The notes: a model not told the origin generated them from the sequence alone. Counted from the first letter of the stretch, positions 1-12,727 are shown. The stretch is 64,000 nt of DNA from Carya illinoinensis (GCF_018687715.1 NC_056766.1:20381001-20445000), one strand, 5' to 3'. A program made the numbers and translations.

Positions 1-3000
1 AGTATGTCGAGAGATTAGACAAAGTACTCTTAATCAATGTAACTCTTCCCCCTTTTGATAAATAGATTTTTTTTCCAACCAGCTAGCCGCCTCTCAATTT
101 TCTCAATGACCCCATCCCATATAGAAAGTGATTTATGAGGAGCACCCAAAGAAAATTTTCCCAATTTTCTCATTTTGAATTATCTACAATTACAGATTCG
201 CTATGCTCATTTAATAGAACAATCCAAAATCCCTGCAAGAGTTGAGCATGAAATGTTTAACCAAGTGAAAATAATCTTCTGCCCACATAAGCAGAAGACG
301 ATGATTCAATACCGTGTACTTTGTCTCCGGCTTCCCCCAACCACTGCGTTCAGGTCTTGACCTTCCCAGTGTGTGCGCACCAGATAATGCAACTATTTCC
401 TGCACATAAAACATCTCACAGGTAAGCATCACATGCATAGAGAGGTAATACCAGAAAACCAAGCATACAGAACCATGAAAATTACCTTGTCACTTAACCC
501 CATTCTGTAGAAAACTTCTCGTAAATGATCAGCAGGTGAAGGGGGACCAGCATCTAATCATCAGATGATATTCCAAAATAAGGTTGTAAGAATTGAAGAA
601 AAGTGGATGGACAAGCAGCATTAGATAATTAAGAAAGTTAGGGAAAAAAAAAAAAAAACAGAGAGAAAGAAACCAAAAAAGGCTAACCAAAGAAAGCTAA
701 TCTAGAAAACATTTTTGTGACCAAAGAACCAAAGCAACAAGGTATCTAAGCATACAATAGAGACAACATTGAATAACAGATTATATGCTTACTTTTCTTA
801 GCAACAGGAAGTTCTATTGCACTTAAAAATCCATTGACAAGGAAAGAAGATCTCAACAGTGCATGCTTCTTTCATAACTAGTACACCAAAGGAAACTGGA
901 GCCAAAAACATGATGAAGTTTTGGCAGATAGTTTGGTGGTAAACATGTGCAGTTTTTTGGTGAAGGTTCTAGCTAATACATTAAAAACTGTGTTGGGAGT
1001 CTAATTTATTTATTGGCAGAGTTGAATTTGAAAAGAAATGGAGGAGATGATTAATAACTTTCATTTTCACCATTAGATTCTCAATTCTGGTAAATGGACC
1101 CACACTAACCTTTTTAATAGCTCTAGGGAGTTGAGACAGAGGACCCATTACCTTCTGTCATTTGTTCCAGTAACAGAGAACCTTAGTTGGAAGCTTTTGA
1201 GAGCTTTAACGGATGGTAATCTGTCTGTCAGGTGGGAAGGGGTGCATTAAAATTTTATCATCTCCTGTTCACAGACTATGCCACCCTGTTTCGTGATGCT
1301 ACAACTGAAAATCTGGAATGCATTTGGTTTTTTCTTCTTTACATTGAGGCCATTTCTGGTTTAAAACTTAATTTTGGAAACAATAAATTAGTCCCAGCTT
1401 TGGAAATTGAAGAAGTGGAGGGGCTCGCATCATTTTTATGCAATAAAGAGGGATCATTACCTATGAGCTAACTTAGTTTGCCCTTGGGAACTGGGATCTT
1501 CATTAATAATTCTACCGTGTGAATCTTAGAAAAGAAAGAATAGATTGCCAGGATGGGAGAAATTTTTCTTAACTAAAGGTGAAAGGATCATGCTTCTTAT
1601 GACTACTGGTGTGGCTAACAAGAGTTTCTGTAGCAGGATTTTCATGGGGTGGGATAATTAATGAGGAATTTAAGTCTCATTTAGTGGAATGGAATATGGC
1701 ATGTTCCCCATCTGAAGCACAAGATGCTAAAGGGCAAGAAAAATTCAGCACTTTTAACCATGCCCTATTGGGTTAATTGTTATGGCGGTTGGTGAGGTGG
1801 AAGATCATTTTGTGTTACGTTATAGGTGAAATATATAGAGGCATGGGACAAGTATTCTAAGGTGGTACAGACATCTCAAGGTTGGTCTATGGAGGAGCAC
1901 AAGGCCTGGCTGTGACAGATTCTCTCATTTTACTTCTTTCAGGGCTGGAGATGATGGAGGTTTTCATTTTTGAACGATGTACAGTGTGTGAACTAGATTG
2001 AATAGATGCATTCACTAGTTTGTTTGTATGGTCCTCTTACCAGGAAGCCTCCCTTCTTCTGGGCAATCTGTAGGTGCTGTGACATCCACTCTTCCGTACT
2101 TCATAGGGATTTTGGGGCCCCCGGCTTCCTGAAATTTCCGAAGCACTTGTAGTTAGTAGAATCTTGTAAATTGTAAGTTCCGATCATAACAATTTCTAGA
2201 GTAAGGAGAACCTCAATTGCAGTAGCACTGGCCAACTGAAACAAGTCTGCATATGTCACACCAGGGTACTTATCTTTGATAGGCTGAATAAGCTTCAATG
2301 CATTTACGAGACCTGAAAATGCAAGCTCATAAGACTATATCACCATCAACCAAACTTAATAACAGCCAATGTTGAACCATACCTGCATTAGCTGCATGTT
2401 TAAGCTCAGGCTCGAATCTCAAACTCCCATTAGCTCCACCTCTTTGTGGCCATTCCTGAATGTTTTTGTTGTAAGTACCAGCATCATGCCAACCCAAGCG
2501 AACCTGTTTTCATACAAATAAGTCAGGTAGATAGAGAGGGAAGGGGGAGAGAAAAAGTTTCAATGAAAATTTAAATCCAACTATAAATGCAATTGAATTT
2601 TGGATTAAGACATCATCTTTGCAACCGTTCTGCGAAGGTACTCATAAAAAAGAAAAAAGCATTTTGCGAAGGTGAAAAACGCAAGAGAACCCTGAGTTCT
2701 ACAACATACGGAGGCACACAATGACATCGTTCAACTCCAATACCCAATGCATTTGATCGAAAGAGTAAGTATTAAAACATAGGGACTTAGATTGAAATTC
2801 ATCGGTTAAAAAAGATACCAGAATAGGATGGCAAAAGCTGGTCTTGAGGATCGCTTTAATATCCTCTCTGGCACCCTTCAACTGGTCGGGATCGGGGGCC
2901 ACGCATTTCGGAGTAACCGCGGCGCTCAGACCTCTCTCTGATACGAGAGGCACCGGCAATCGCTTCTAAAAAGTTTAATTCAAAGAGACAAAATTTTAAG

Positions 3001-3278
3001 AGACGAATAAAACGCAAAGAAAAACAAACAAACAGAGCAAGAGAAAGAGAAAGACAAGGGACCTTGCTGTTGAGAAAGAGATGGGAGACGGGAGGAGAGG
3101 ATCTGAGGAATCTGAGAGAGGCGAGAGTAGTGGAAGAAGAAGAAGAAGAGAAAGAGAGTCTGGTTGAAGGGGCAGCGGCGGAGGTGCCGGGGACAATGAG
3201 AGAAGAGGTGGCGGCGTGGGTGCCGAAGGAGGAAACCATGGCGGGTGGTGACAGTGTCAGTGCCAGACGCTCTGCCAT
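1..3278 (-). CDS. APX: Chloroplast L-ascorbate peroxidase (stromal/thylakoid type), 5' part, exons 1-7
   Basis: Haem peroxidase that reduces hydrogen peroxide with ascorbate in the chloroplast water-water cycle. Seven coding exons with GT/AG borders and consistent phases can be read: 3278-3063, 2965-2819, 2503-2383, 2312-2212, 2128-2041, 553-486 and 399-313. They give 276 codons in frame. Exon 1 from ATG 3278 is Ser/Thr/Ala-rich and lacks acids, like a plastid transit peptide; a second Met lies 13 codons in. Exon 3 carries the distal-pocket RLGWHD (Arg, Trp, His). Exon 7 carries the proximal haem signature [10 protein letters not shown]. The WGKPETKYT stretch after it is typical of chloroplast isoforms and absent from cytosolic ones. 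No exon is visible left of 313, so the C-terminal part, including any thylakoid anchor, lies outside the window. Stromal and thylakoid forms therefore cannot be separated. The 1.49-kb fifth intron contains a LINE relic. Confidence 0.93.
960..1860 (+). pseudogene. LINE (non-LTR) reverse transcriptase relic inside APX intron 5
   Basis: Conceptual translation in shifting frames follows the usual order of a plant L1-like reverse transcriptase. [16 protein letters not shown] segment lies near 963. [11 protein letters not shown] lies at about 1256-1290, where the catalytic FADD would be. The downstream 'ISGLKLNF...LVP' block and a thumb/connection region ([18 protein letters not shown]) lie near 1530-1600. 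A 'NHALLG.LLWR' block ends it near 1790. The catalytic Asp pair is changed to Asp-Tyr and there are several stops and frameshifts, so it is dead. It lies antisense to the peroxidase gene, between exon 5 (ends 2041) and exon 6 (starts 553), and explains most of that intron's length. No poly(A) tail or target duplication was identified. Confidence 0.78.
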
Positions 3279-4297
3279 TAGCTGCCTCGATCTCCTAATC
3301 CTTTTTTTTATTTTTTTCAAATTTTGTTTGTTTCGGAGGTTTGGTGGACTCTAGCCCCGCTAACACAAAGCACGTATCCACTGCGTGCTCGTGTCCCTAT
3401 CTTATCCCGAAGAGCCACCTAATCCTTTTATTATTGTGATTTAAAAAAAGAAAAAGAAAACTATTAGCATCGCGATCTGCGCAATGACGTCTATTATATT
3501 TTAACTTAATTAACGTTAGGAATAATTTTAAAACAGAAATTATATTTATAATAACTAAGTAAGTAAATGTTAAATAATATTTTTTAAAAAAATTGAATAA
3601 TTAAATAATTTTTTAATAGTAAATTTTATTTTTTTTTAAAAAAAATTATACTGTATTTAAATATTTCTCGATTATAAATATCATTTCTTTTTTTAAAAAA
3701 TAAAATAAAATTTATTATTAACAAAAGGTAAATTTTTTATGTAAAATATATATTTATTTATTTTTTAATAAATAATATTAGATAAAATTCTAAGAACTGT
3801 AAATCTCATGCACCCGATTGAAAAAGAGTGTTATAATTTATTAAAAAAATAATTTTTTATGTAAATTACATATTTATTTTTTCATTCTTTTTAAAAATGT
3901 ATAAAAGATTTATATACTCTAAAATTATAAATATTATTATTTTTTTTTAAAAAGTACATAGAGTTGTCTATTTTAAAAATATAAATATAATTTCTCTTTT
4001 AATTTCTTTTTTAACTTTTTTCAAACGTACCGTTTCATTTAACAATCACGTGAATTTTATGAGTAAGGGGTGTACGAAATCGTCTAGTTTAGCTTGATAT
4101 CTTATTGTGTATGAGAAATGATATTATACTTAGGTAGTTTATGTGTACTTCTTTTAAATAAAAATGTATAAATCTGAAATTTATATAATAAAATTAACTT
4201 TTTAATAACTATTTCTACTTATTTTTTTAATAAAAAAATACGTAAAGATAAGACTATATATTAGATTACCGATTATGTGTAGCCAAGTCAGCTTTTG
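3279..4297. other. AT-rich upstream spacer; presumed APX promoter and 5' UTR side
   Basis: The first 100 bases next to the APX start are the presumed 5' leader. From about 3420 to 4290 the sequence is extremely A/T-rich with long A and T runs and no ORF of interest. No single TATA box can be picked with confidence in such composition. It ends at the TTTTG target site (4293-4297) of the gypsy array. Confidence 0.5.
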
Positions 4298-6591
4298 TGT
4301 GATGACCCGCTTTTACGTGTATTTTCACTGAAGGGTTGTTTTTAATTTAATTAATATATTGGTTTATTTATTTTAAATTAATGTATTTGAATTGGTTTTT
4401 AATTTATTTGATGTTGTGTTTATTTTATTTAATCGTTTTACGGTTTTTAAAATCGTTTTCGGCGGATCAGTTTTGGTTTCCGGAGTGAGGATTGGACCTC
4501 ATTTCTTTTCTTCTCTCTTTTTCTTTTTCCCTTTTTCCTTTTTCTTTTTCTTTTTTTTCCTTCTTTTCTTTCTTTTTCTTCTTCTTTTCCCGGTTCCTCT
4601 CTCTCTCCCCGTGCGTTTTCTCCCATTTTATCCATCCCGTCGCTGCCCCTTTGACCGGCCGGTTCTCCGCCGTCCGGCCACCGTTTGATGCACCGTCACC
4701 ACCGTTCTCTTCCCCTTCCACCATAGATCATCCCCACCAATTTTCAGAGCCATCGGACCAGCCGTTTGCTTTCGAGAGCCGCCGGAAGTCGCTGCACCTG
4801 CCCTGTTTTTGCCCCTGTCGCCGGAACTGTTTTCTGCCCAGACCGCCGCCGTCCGGCCACCGTTTGGCCCGCCGCCGGTCCCGTTCGAACCCCCTCCCTC
4901 CGGCGCACCTTCCCACCAAATATCTCCCCCATCCGGCCAGCCGTTAGCCACCTAGAGCCATTTCTTTCCCCACGGTTTTTGGCTCGATCCGCCGCCGTCG
5001 CTCCACCTCCGGCCACCATTTCTTCACCACTTCATCACCGACTCCTTGCCGTCCTAACCCACCTATTTCCAGCCTCCAACGACCACCGGAACAGCTCCTA
5101 CGAGCTTGTTTTCCGATTTGAGTTTTCCGGCCTATTTCCGGCGTTTTCGCCGCCACCCACGGCCAACCACCACTTCCAATAGCTTCACAATCATCCCTAA
5201 ACCATTCCCTATCAATCCTAAGCCCTGGTTTGTCCCCGTTCAAAAATGGGTAATTTATTACCCACGGACACAGTGTAAATTACACTGTTACGTTGCTTTT
5301 CCTCCGCCGTTTGCAACGCCGCGAGCTTTCTAAAAATACCGTATAGCGCTGTAAGTATTTTCCAAACCCTATTTACAGATTTAAATATATATTGCTCATT
5401 CAATAAATATTTGTTGTTGGTTGTTGATTCCGGACTGAGTCCGAGGAGTTTCGGGGGTCGGATGGATAGAGGACGGAGTTGTCTGTTTATTTGATTTATG
5501 ATTGTTGGATTATTTTATTATGCATTGATATGGCATTTCATGGTGCATGCACATGTGTTTGTGGGATTTGTGTGAAAAGCCTGTGTATTGGCGTGAGTGG
5601 TTTTACGGGTGCGTGTGTATCACGAGCCCAAGCCGGGATGGGTTATTATCTCGGTGGAGCTCCTCTGGTCACTCGGGAGCGGAATAAACTGAGTGATGTC
5701 CCCTGAGTTGTCGAGAGAGATGACGGGAGCGGGGCTAGGGGATGCTTGGCTACGAACGCGCCGGGCGCGGAACCGGGCATCGCCCTACTCACCGACTCCG
5801 TGGCCCTTCGCTGGCGAGGGCTAGAGGATGCTTGGCTACGCACGCGCGGGGCGCGGAACTGGGCATCGCTCGTTAGGTGTCACATGCGTGGTGGTACTCT
5901 ACGGTGTGACACTGGAGCCAGGGTGTGCGGATGACCCCTAGGGGAGGTCATGGTGCATACGGTTAAAAATTGGATAATGGTTTGTGAGGCCAAATGGGAC
6001 TTTTGGCGTGGGCCAGATGGACTTCTGGCGAGATATTGGGCCGGATGGACTTCCGGCGAGATATTGGGCCAAATGTGACCTTTGGCGTGTTTTTCGGAAA
6101 GGATGTGTTTTTGGGCCAAATGGGTTTTTTTTGGAGTGTGTGGAAAACTGTGTTTTATGGGCTTTGTGCATTGGGCATGATTCATGCATCTTGTTTGAGT
6201 TATATGTGTTTTTATCTGGTAGTGTTTGGATTTTACTTACCTGCGGTACCATTCGTGGTTCCGTAGCTTTTGGTGCAGAGTTAGAGGATGAAGAGGAGGA
6301 GGCTGAGCCCGAGGATGCGGCTCCGCCGGGTTGCAGATGTTATCTTTTTATTTGTTTAAAACTGTATTTGTGTTTTGTAATATTTTATTTAAGTATGTTT
6401 TAAACAGTTTGTATTACATTAAGAAAAATTCTGGTACTTAGCTATTGACTTGCTTCTCGCTGCGTTTGTCTTGTGCACTTTGTCGCTCTTGCACACACTT
6501 GGCACACGTCGTTAGGATGGTGGTCCGGGTTGTCACCATCCGGACGTCTCGATTTCCCCGTGTTTGGGCGTGGGGATTTGGGGGCGTCACA
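4298..6591 (+). repeat. Gypsy-1 LTR1 (left)
   Basis: 2,294 bp, TGTGATG...CGTCACA. A pyrimidine run (about 4504-4600) precedes a CG-rich stretch to about 5200. Then come two internal duplications: a 53-bp unit at 5733-5785 and 5819-5871, and a unit of about 28 bp at about 5989-6090. By inspection it matches LTR2 base for base wherever compared. Confidence 0.95.
5733..6090 (+). repeat. Internal duplications within the gypsy-1 LTR
   Basis: A 53-bp unit beginning GGCTAG and containing GATGCTTGGCTACG occurs at 5733-5785 and, slightly diverged, at 5819-5871. Further on, a 28-bp unit (GGGCC.GATGGACTT..GGCG) is tandem at 6010-6037 and 6038-6065, with partial copies on both sides. The same arrangement recurs at +6,122 and +12,244 in LTR2 and LTR3. 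Confidence 0.85.
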
Positions 6592-6593
6592 GG

Positions 6594-6605
6594 TGGTATC
6601 AGAGC
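6594..6605 (+). other. Primer-binding site, gypsy-1 first internal copy
   Basis: TGGTATCAGAGC, complementary to the 3' end of plant initiator tRNA-Met, begins two bases after LTR1. Confidence 0.92.
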
Positions 6606-7139
6606 GGTTTGGCTCTGGGTAAAACCACATGTCCCGTAGGTAGTACCAGAATGTTTTAAAGTTGTGTTTTATAATTTATTTTAAGTATAGTTTCTATTTA
6701 ACATGTTTTATTTGTTTTATTGATTTGAGCTTGTTTGCTTGTTTTTATTTATTTAGTTGTGTTGTTGCATGCTGGTTTCTTTCGTTTCCTGCTATATGGT
6801 TTTGTGTTTTTGGTTTTTGGTTTTATGTTGGTTTTATTCGTTTTCTTAAAGGGGGTCAAAGGTTGTGTTGTGGCAGGAAGGCGGTATAATCGAGGATACT
6901 ATCATTAGGCATGAACATTTAGCGTAGTAGGCTTGAATTTTGAGCGACGTGGTTTGCTTGTATGATGTTGAGGTCTGAAGGGAACGTCATGGTTTATAGG
7001 CAATCTTAGTAAGGTGGGAACTCACGTAGCAATGAGGAGAGGAATTAGCTTTAAGTCGCTTAAGATGATTGAGGTCAAGGTTTTGTAGAATTTATGTAAC
7101 GAGGCTATAGTATTGGAGAGTGCAGGTTCAACGAACTTT

Positions 7140-7620
7140 AAGGACATATTTAAGGGAATTTTATTTAAGGTTTGAGACCAGATATATGTAACAATGGTGG
7201 TCAGCCATCGGATATCCACCTTTCAGGATTTAGTGGATGTGGCCACTCTTGTGGAGCGAGAGCATAACTTGAGTATGGGCTCCCCTCTAGGACATAAGAG
7301 GCAGAGTTTTTATGGTGAAGGAAGTAGTTCGGGTTCACCTCAGAATTTATTCAGCGGACCGGAACTCGACCGCAAGCGTCCTCAAGTGTTCGTATGGAAG
7401 GACGAGTGCCAATTTGTGGAGTTTATAATAGAGCCCATGTGGGTGAGTGCCCCATTAGAGTTCAAGGAAGCCGTGGAGCTCGTCGCAGTGATAGAACTAA
7501 CTAGAGGCTTTTAGGTCGGGCTCGAATGTACGCGGTGACTCTTGGTACCGTTGGAGGTGAGGTTACGGAGACTCAGAATGCTGGAGTCATGGCGGGTAGG
7601 GGTCTAATCTAATCTTTAGT
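7140..7620 (+). pseudogene. Gag/protease-start remnant, gypsy-1 copy 1
   Basis: An open stretch of 106 codons (7194-7514) contains VVSHRISTFQDLVDVATLVE, typical of the C-terminal half of plant Ty3/gypsy Gag. It continues through a Ser/Gly-rich segment and stops. In another frame just downstream (about 7525-7590), ARMYAVTLGTV...VMAG resembles the start of the protease region. The CCHC zinc knuckle expected between them is missing, so there has been an internal deletion. No start codon or upstream capsid portion is intact. The copy at 13262-13742 translates identically. Confidence 0.75.
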
Positions 7621-10406
7621 GATGAACGCCTTGTGTGGTTTGTTTTTATTATCGAGGCCTGGAGAGAATAGCATGATCTGGATGATCTTTCAGGGAAGTA
7701 GAATAATTGAGTTCTTTGGTTCCGTGGAGTTTATGAAATGGTCTTTAATGTAGTAGGTTGTAAGTTCAACAAATTTCGATGTTAGATTTTATGAAGTTTC
7801 GACAAGTTTTAAATTTTGGGGCCTTATAGATTTTAGGAAAATAAGTTTATGGTAATTAAGATGTTAGGTTCGACAAGCTTTGGGGGGGATAATTCAATTT
7901 CGAGTTTTAGATTTCGTGATTTGGATGAGTAATTTGGTGGCAATTGGGGCTTTAGATTTTACCAGCGTTTAAGGTGAATGATTTGGATTAAAACCACCAA
8001 TCTTGAGAATTTCAGAAAATGATTTATTATCTATTAATGTTTTAGGATTTGAAAGATTTGAGAGTCGATTTTCTTTTATAGGATGTAAGTTTCATTGATC
8101 TTAGAAGTTCCGGAAGATGATTCTTATTTGATTTAAGGTTTTAGAATTGTAGAGTTGAATGATTGATTGGTAATAAGAATTGAGTTCTTAGTTTTACAGA
8201 CTTAGTGCTGTAGCTTGATCTACTCTAGTGAGTGATTAGTTTGTAACCATTAAAATGGAGTTGATTAGAGTTGAGTTATAGATATGAAAATTTTTCTAGA
8301 GTAGATTTCTTTGAGAATGGAAGGTAATGATCTAGCTCATATACTTCTTTGAGGATTGTAGATATTGACTTAGTTCAGAAAATGACTATTGTTAACTCGA
8401 GGTTGTAGTAATCGATTTTAGGAAATGATTTTTGTCGGTTCGGAAGAAATAGATCCATTGAGGTTTTGGAAGCAATAGTTTAATTGTTGGTATTGAATTC
8501 GATTGAAGTTGAGACCTTATGTTCTATAAACTTTTGGGAACGGATTATTAGCAGGTTTAAGGTCATTTTCAGTACAAAGCTTTAAGCGATAACTATTTAC
8601 TGATATTAAGGGTATAAGTTAAGCAGATATAGGAATGATTCATGTTGATTTGCGGATACGAGTCGAGATGATGGAAATAGTAGTAATGGACTATTTGTGT
8701 GTTGGAATGACTATTGGTTTCGGCTAAGGACGTATGAGATCGACATGTGATAGTGGTGAATCGTTTGGAGTGTTCAGTCGAAACATGTTACTCAATGGAA
8801 TGTGGGTTGGCAATAATTGTTATAGCTCGAGGTTATAGTGACAAGTTTTAGGATTGATTCATACCGAGTTGAGGATAATAGATGATGCAGTTTTGGGAAA
8901 TGAAATTTTGTTTATTTTGAGGATAAGGTACGGATGTTGGAAATGGAAGTGATGGATCACTTATACGTTAGAATGATTATTGATCTTAGCTAAGGGTACA
9001 TGAGATCCATTTATAGTGGTGGTGAGGGTGTATGGATTTCGGAGAGTACAAATCCTAGTCTCTTTTTGGCTTGAGAGAAGTGGCTTTGGTGAGTACTGAA
9101 ATGGATTAGATGTGATAGTATTAAATTCAATAGATTTTAACTTCGAGTTCTTAGTGAGTTGATCGGAGTGTACAGTTGAAGTGGGTTACCAATTGGAGTG
9201 ATAGTTGGCATTTATTGTGGAGACTATCTTAGAGAATTAATTGTAACTTGAGGTCACACAGGAATTTAAATTTTGAGGCTATACTTTCTTTTGGAGTTTG
9301 AGTGTCCAATTGGGAGAATTATATACATTTTTTTTTTTTAACTAGAAGAGAGATTGTTGAGTCGCCATGTGTAGTGGTTAATAAAATCTTGAAAGTGGAA
9401 GTTTGGGAATCAACGGTGATTAGCCTAAACAGGTACGTAAGGTAATAAGCAGTAGAAGCCAGGAGAGTAGTGCCATAGTTTTGATGGATTGAAGATTTAA
9501 ACAGTATGGCCTGTCTTGAGATTTAATTTTGTATGCGATTGAAGGACATAGTCGTGCTACTACTAGGGTTATGGGAATGGAAGTAGGTAAGTGAGTTTTC
9601 AAGAAGAGTTCATTAAGGTTATGGTGAATTCAATCGTGGTTCGTAGTGTGTTTAGTCATCTCTAAATTTAGACGATATTCAGAATTTAGGGGATGATTTT
9701 GATTTGATTAAGGTAGCTAGAGATAATTGAGGGATAGGAGTGATGATTCATGATTTTGGGAGATTTTATTTTCTATCAAAGTGTGGTAAAGGATTTTCTT
9801 GCTTCCAGGTGTTAGAGTTAGCTTGTACTCAAGGGTGTTATTTTATGAGGATATAGTCTTTTTACATTTTGGCGAGTTATCAGAGTGCGCACAGAAGCGC
9901 GATATTTTAGAGATAATTAGGTGTTTAAATCTTGTGCTGATTTTGGAAAAATAGTGATGACTTGAAGTTTTAGTAAGAAGTTAATCATTTGGTGGTATAA
10001 ATTATGTTGATTGATGGTTTATTTTGGAAGTGATTATTAGGTTACCAAGAGATAGTGTATAATGAAGGTTTGGAGGTTATAACACAGGAGCTGATTGAGG
10101 TTAACACAGTTTATTGTGGAAAGATACTAAATGTTGGAATTTACTTGGGTGCGGTTTTGAAATTCTTGTGGATGTAGTGATTTCTGTTTATGTGGTCACT
10201 TTAAGAGTTCTAGACGTGAAGCATTTCTGGGAGATTAGTGCGAATATGATGGAGTTGTTTATAAGAGTATTTTTGGGAAGTGCATTCTTCATACTTGTGT
10301 GGAAATGGTTGATGGTATGATTTTCTCAAGTATAATCGGAGTTGTTTATGGTATCTTTTTGGCGCTGGTAGTTGATCTTGCAAATTTCGAGGACGAAATT
10401 TGTTTT
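7621..10406 (+). other. Non-coding interior of gypsy-1, copy 1
   Basis: About 2.8 kb occupying the place of pol. No protease, RT, RNase H, integrase or chromodomain motif could be recognised in any frame. The text is G/T-rich with many short 'gattttgagt'-like motifs and looks like heavily decayed or replaced sequence. The only long runs are a poly-T near 9330 and short unassignable ORFs. Confidence 0.7.
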
Positions 10407-10419
10407 AAGGAGGGGAGGA
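10407..10419 (+). other. Polypurine tract, gypsy-1 copy 1
   Basis: AAGGAGGGGAGGA lies directly before LTR2 at 10420 and follows the CGAGGACGAAATTTG motif. It is the expected plus-strand primer. Confidence 0.9.
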
Positions 10420-12713
10420 TGTGATGACCCGCTTTTACGTGTATTTTCACTGAAGGGTTGTTTTTAATTTAATTAATATATTGGTTTATTTATTTTAAAT
10501 TAATGTATTTGAATTGGTTTTTAATTTATTTGATGTTGTGTTTATTTTATTTAATCGTTTTACGGTTTTTAAAATCGTTTTCGGCGGATCAGTTTTGGTT
10601 TCCGGAGTGAGGATTGGACCTCATTTCTTTTCTTCTCTCTTTTTCTTTTTCCCTTTTTCCTTTTTCTTTTTCTTTTTTTTCCTTCTTTTCTTTCTTTTTC
10701 TTCTTCTTTTCCCGGTTCCTCTCTCTCTCCCCGTGCGTTTTCTCCCATTTTATCCATCCCGTCGCTGCCCCTTTGACCGGCCGGTTCTCCGCCGTCCGGC
10801 CACCGTTTGATGCACCGTCACCACCGTTCTCTTCCCCTTCCACCATAGATCATCCCCACCAATTTTCAGAGCCATCGGACCAGCCGTTTGCTTTCGAGAG
10901 CCGCCGGAAGTCGCTGCACCTGCCCTGTTTTTGCCCCTGTCGCCGGAACTGTTTTCTGCCCAGACCGCCGCCGTCCGGCCACCGTTTGGCCCGCCGCCGG
11001 TCCCGTTCGAACCCCCTCCCTCCGGCGCACCTTCCCACCAAATATCTCCCCCATCCGGCCAGCCGTTAGCCACCTAGAGCCATTTCTTTCCCCACGGTTT
11101 TTGGCTCGATCCGCCGCCGTCGCTCCACCTCCGGCCACCATTTCTTCACCACTTCATCACCGACTCCTTGCCGTCCTAACCCACCTATTTCCAGCCTCCA
11201 ACGACCACCGGAACAGCTCCTACGAGCTTGTTTTCCGATTTGAGTTTTCCGGCCTATTTCCGGCGTTTTCGCCGCCACCCACGGCCAACCACCACTTCCA
11301 ATAGCTTCACAATCATCCCTAAACCATTCCCTATCAATCCTAAGCCCTGGTTTGTCCCCGTTCAAAAATGGGTAATTTATTACCCACGGACACAGTGTAA
11401 ATTACACTGTTACGTTGCTTTTCCTCCGCCGTTTGCAACGCCGCGAGCTTTCTAAAAATACCGTATAGCGCTGTAAGTATTTTCCAAACCCTATTTACAG
11501 ATTTAAATATATATTGCTCATTCAATAAATATTTGTTGTTGGTTGTTGATTCCGGACTGAGTCCGAGGAGTTTCGGGGGTCGGATGGATAGAGGACGGAG
11601 TTGTCTGTTTATTTGATTTATGATTGTTGGATTATTTTATTATGCATTGATATGGCATTTCATGGTGCATGCACATGTGTTTGTGGGATTTGTGTGAAAA
11701 GCCTGTGTATTGGCGTGAGTGGTTTTACGGGTGCGTGTGTATCACGAGCCCAAGCCGGGATGGGTTATTATCTCGGTGGAGCTCCTCTGGTCACTCGGGA
11801 GCGGAATAAACTGAGTGATGTCCCCTGAGTTGTCGAGAGAGATGACGGGAGCGGGGCTAGGGGATGCTTGGCTACGAACGCGCCGGGCGCGGAACCGGGC
11901 ATCGCCCTACTCACCGACTCCGTGGCCCTTCGCTGGCGAGGGCTAGAGGATGCTTGGCTACGCACGCGCGGGGCGCGGAACTGGGCATCGCTCGTTAGGT
12001 GTCACATGCGTGGTGGTACTCTACGGTGTGACACTGGAGCCAGGGTGTGCGGATGACCCCTAGGGGAGGTCATGGTGCATACGGTTAAAAATTGGATAAT
12101 GGTTTGTGAGGCCAAATGGGACTTTTGGCGTGGGCCAGATGGACTTCTGGCGAGATATTGGGCCGGATGGACTTCCGGCGAGATATTGGGCCAAATGTGA
12201 CCTTTGGCGTGTTTTTCGGAAAGGATGTGTTTTTGGGCCAAATGGGTTTTTTTTGGAGTGTGTGGAAAACTGTGTTTTATGGGCTTTGTGCATTGGGCAT
12301 GATTCATGCATCTTGTTTGAGTTATATGTGTTTTTATCTGGTAGTGTTTGGATTTTACTTACCTGCGGTACCATTCGTGGTTCCGTAGCTTTTGGTGCAG
12401 AGTTAGAGGATGAAGAGGAGGAGGCTGAGCCCGAGGATGCGGCTCCGCCGGGTTGCAGATGTTATCTTTTTATTTGTTTAAAACTGTATTTGTGTTTTGT
12501 AATATTTTATTTAAGTATGTTTTAAACAGTTTGTATTACATTAAGAAAAATTCTGGTACTTAGCTATTGACTTGCTTCTCGCTGCGTTTGTCTTGTGCAC
12601 TTTGTCGCTCTTGCACACACTTGGCACACGTCGTTAGGATGGTGGTCCGGGTTGTCACCATCCGGACGTCTCGATTTCCCCGTGTTTGGGCGTGGGGATT
12701 TGGGGGCGTCACA
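10420..12713 (+). repeat. Gypsy-1 LTR2 (middle, shared by both units)
   Basis: 2,294 bp, same ends as LTR1. It acts as the 3' LTR of the first unit and the 5' LTR of the second. It carries the LTR1 base at all four positions where LTR3 differs. Confidence 0.95.
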
Positions 12714-12715
12714 GG

Positions 12716-12727
12716 TGGTATCAGAGC
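12716..12727 (+). other. Primer-binding site, gypsy-1 second internal copy
   Basis: TGGTATCAGAGC two bases after LTR2, identical to 6594-6605. Confidence 0.92.

Noticed and set aside
3064..3354. Glu-rich plus-strand frame over the APX start
   Set aside because: Shadow of the Ser-rich transit peptide on the opposite strand.
4392..5333. Overlapping Phe/Ser/Pro-rich and Gly/Arg-rich open frames on both strands (repeated at +6,122 and +12,244)
   Set aside because: They lie in the pyrimidine-rich and CG-rich part of an LTR, are open through composition only and resemble no protein.
5984..6403. 139-codon plus-strand frame ending in an acidic stretch
   Set aside because: It is inside the LTR, crosses a short tandem repeat, and the diverged LTR does not keep the frame; only the local DNA island is conserved.
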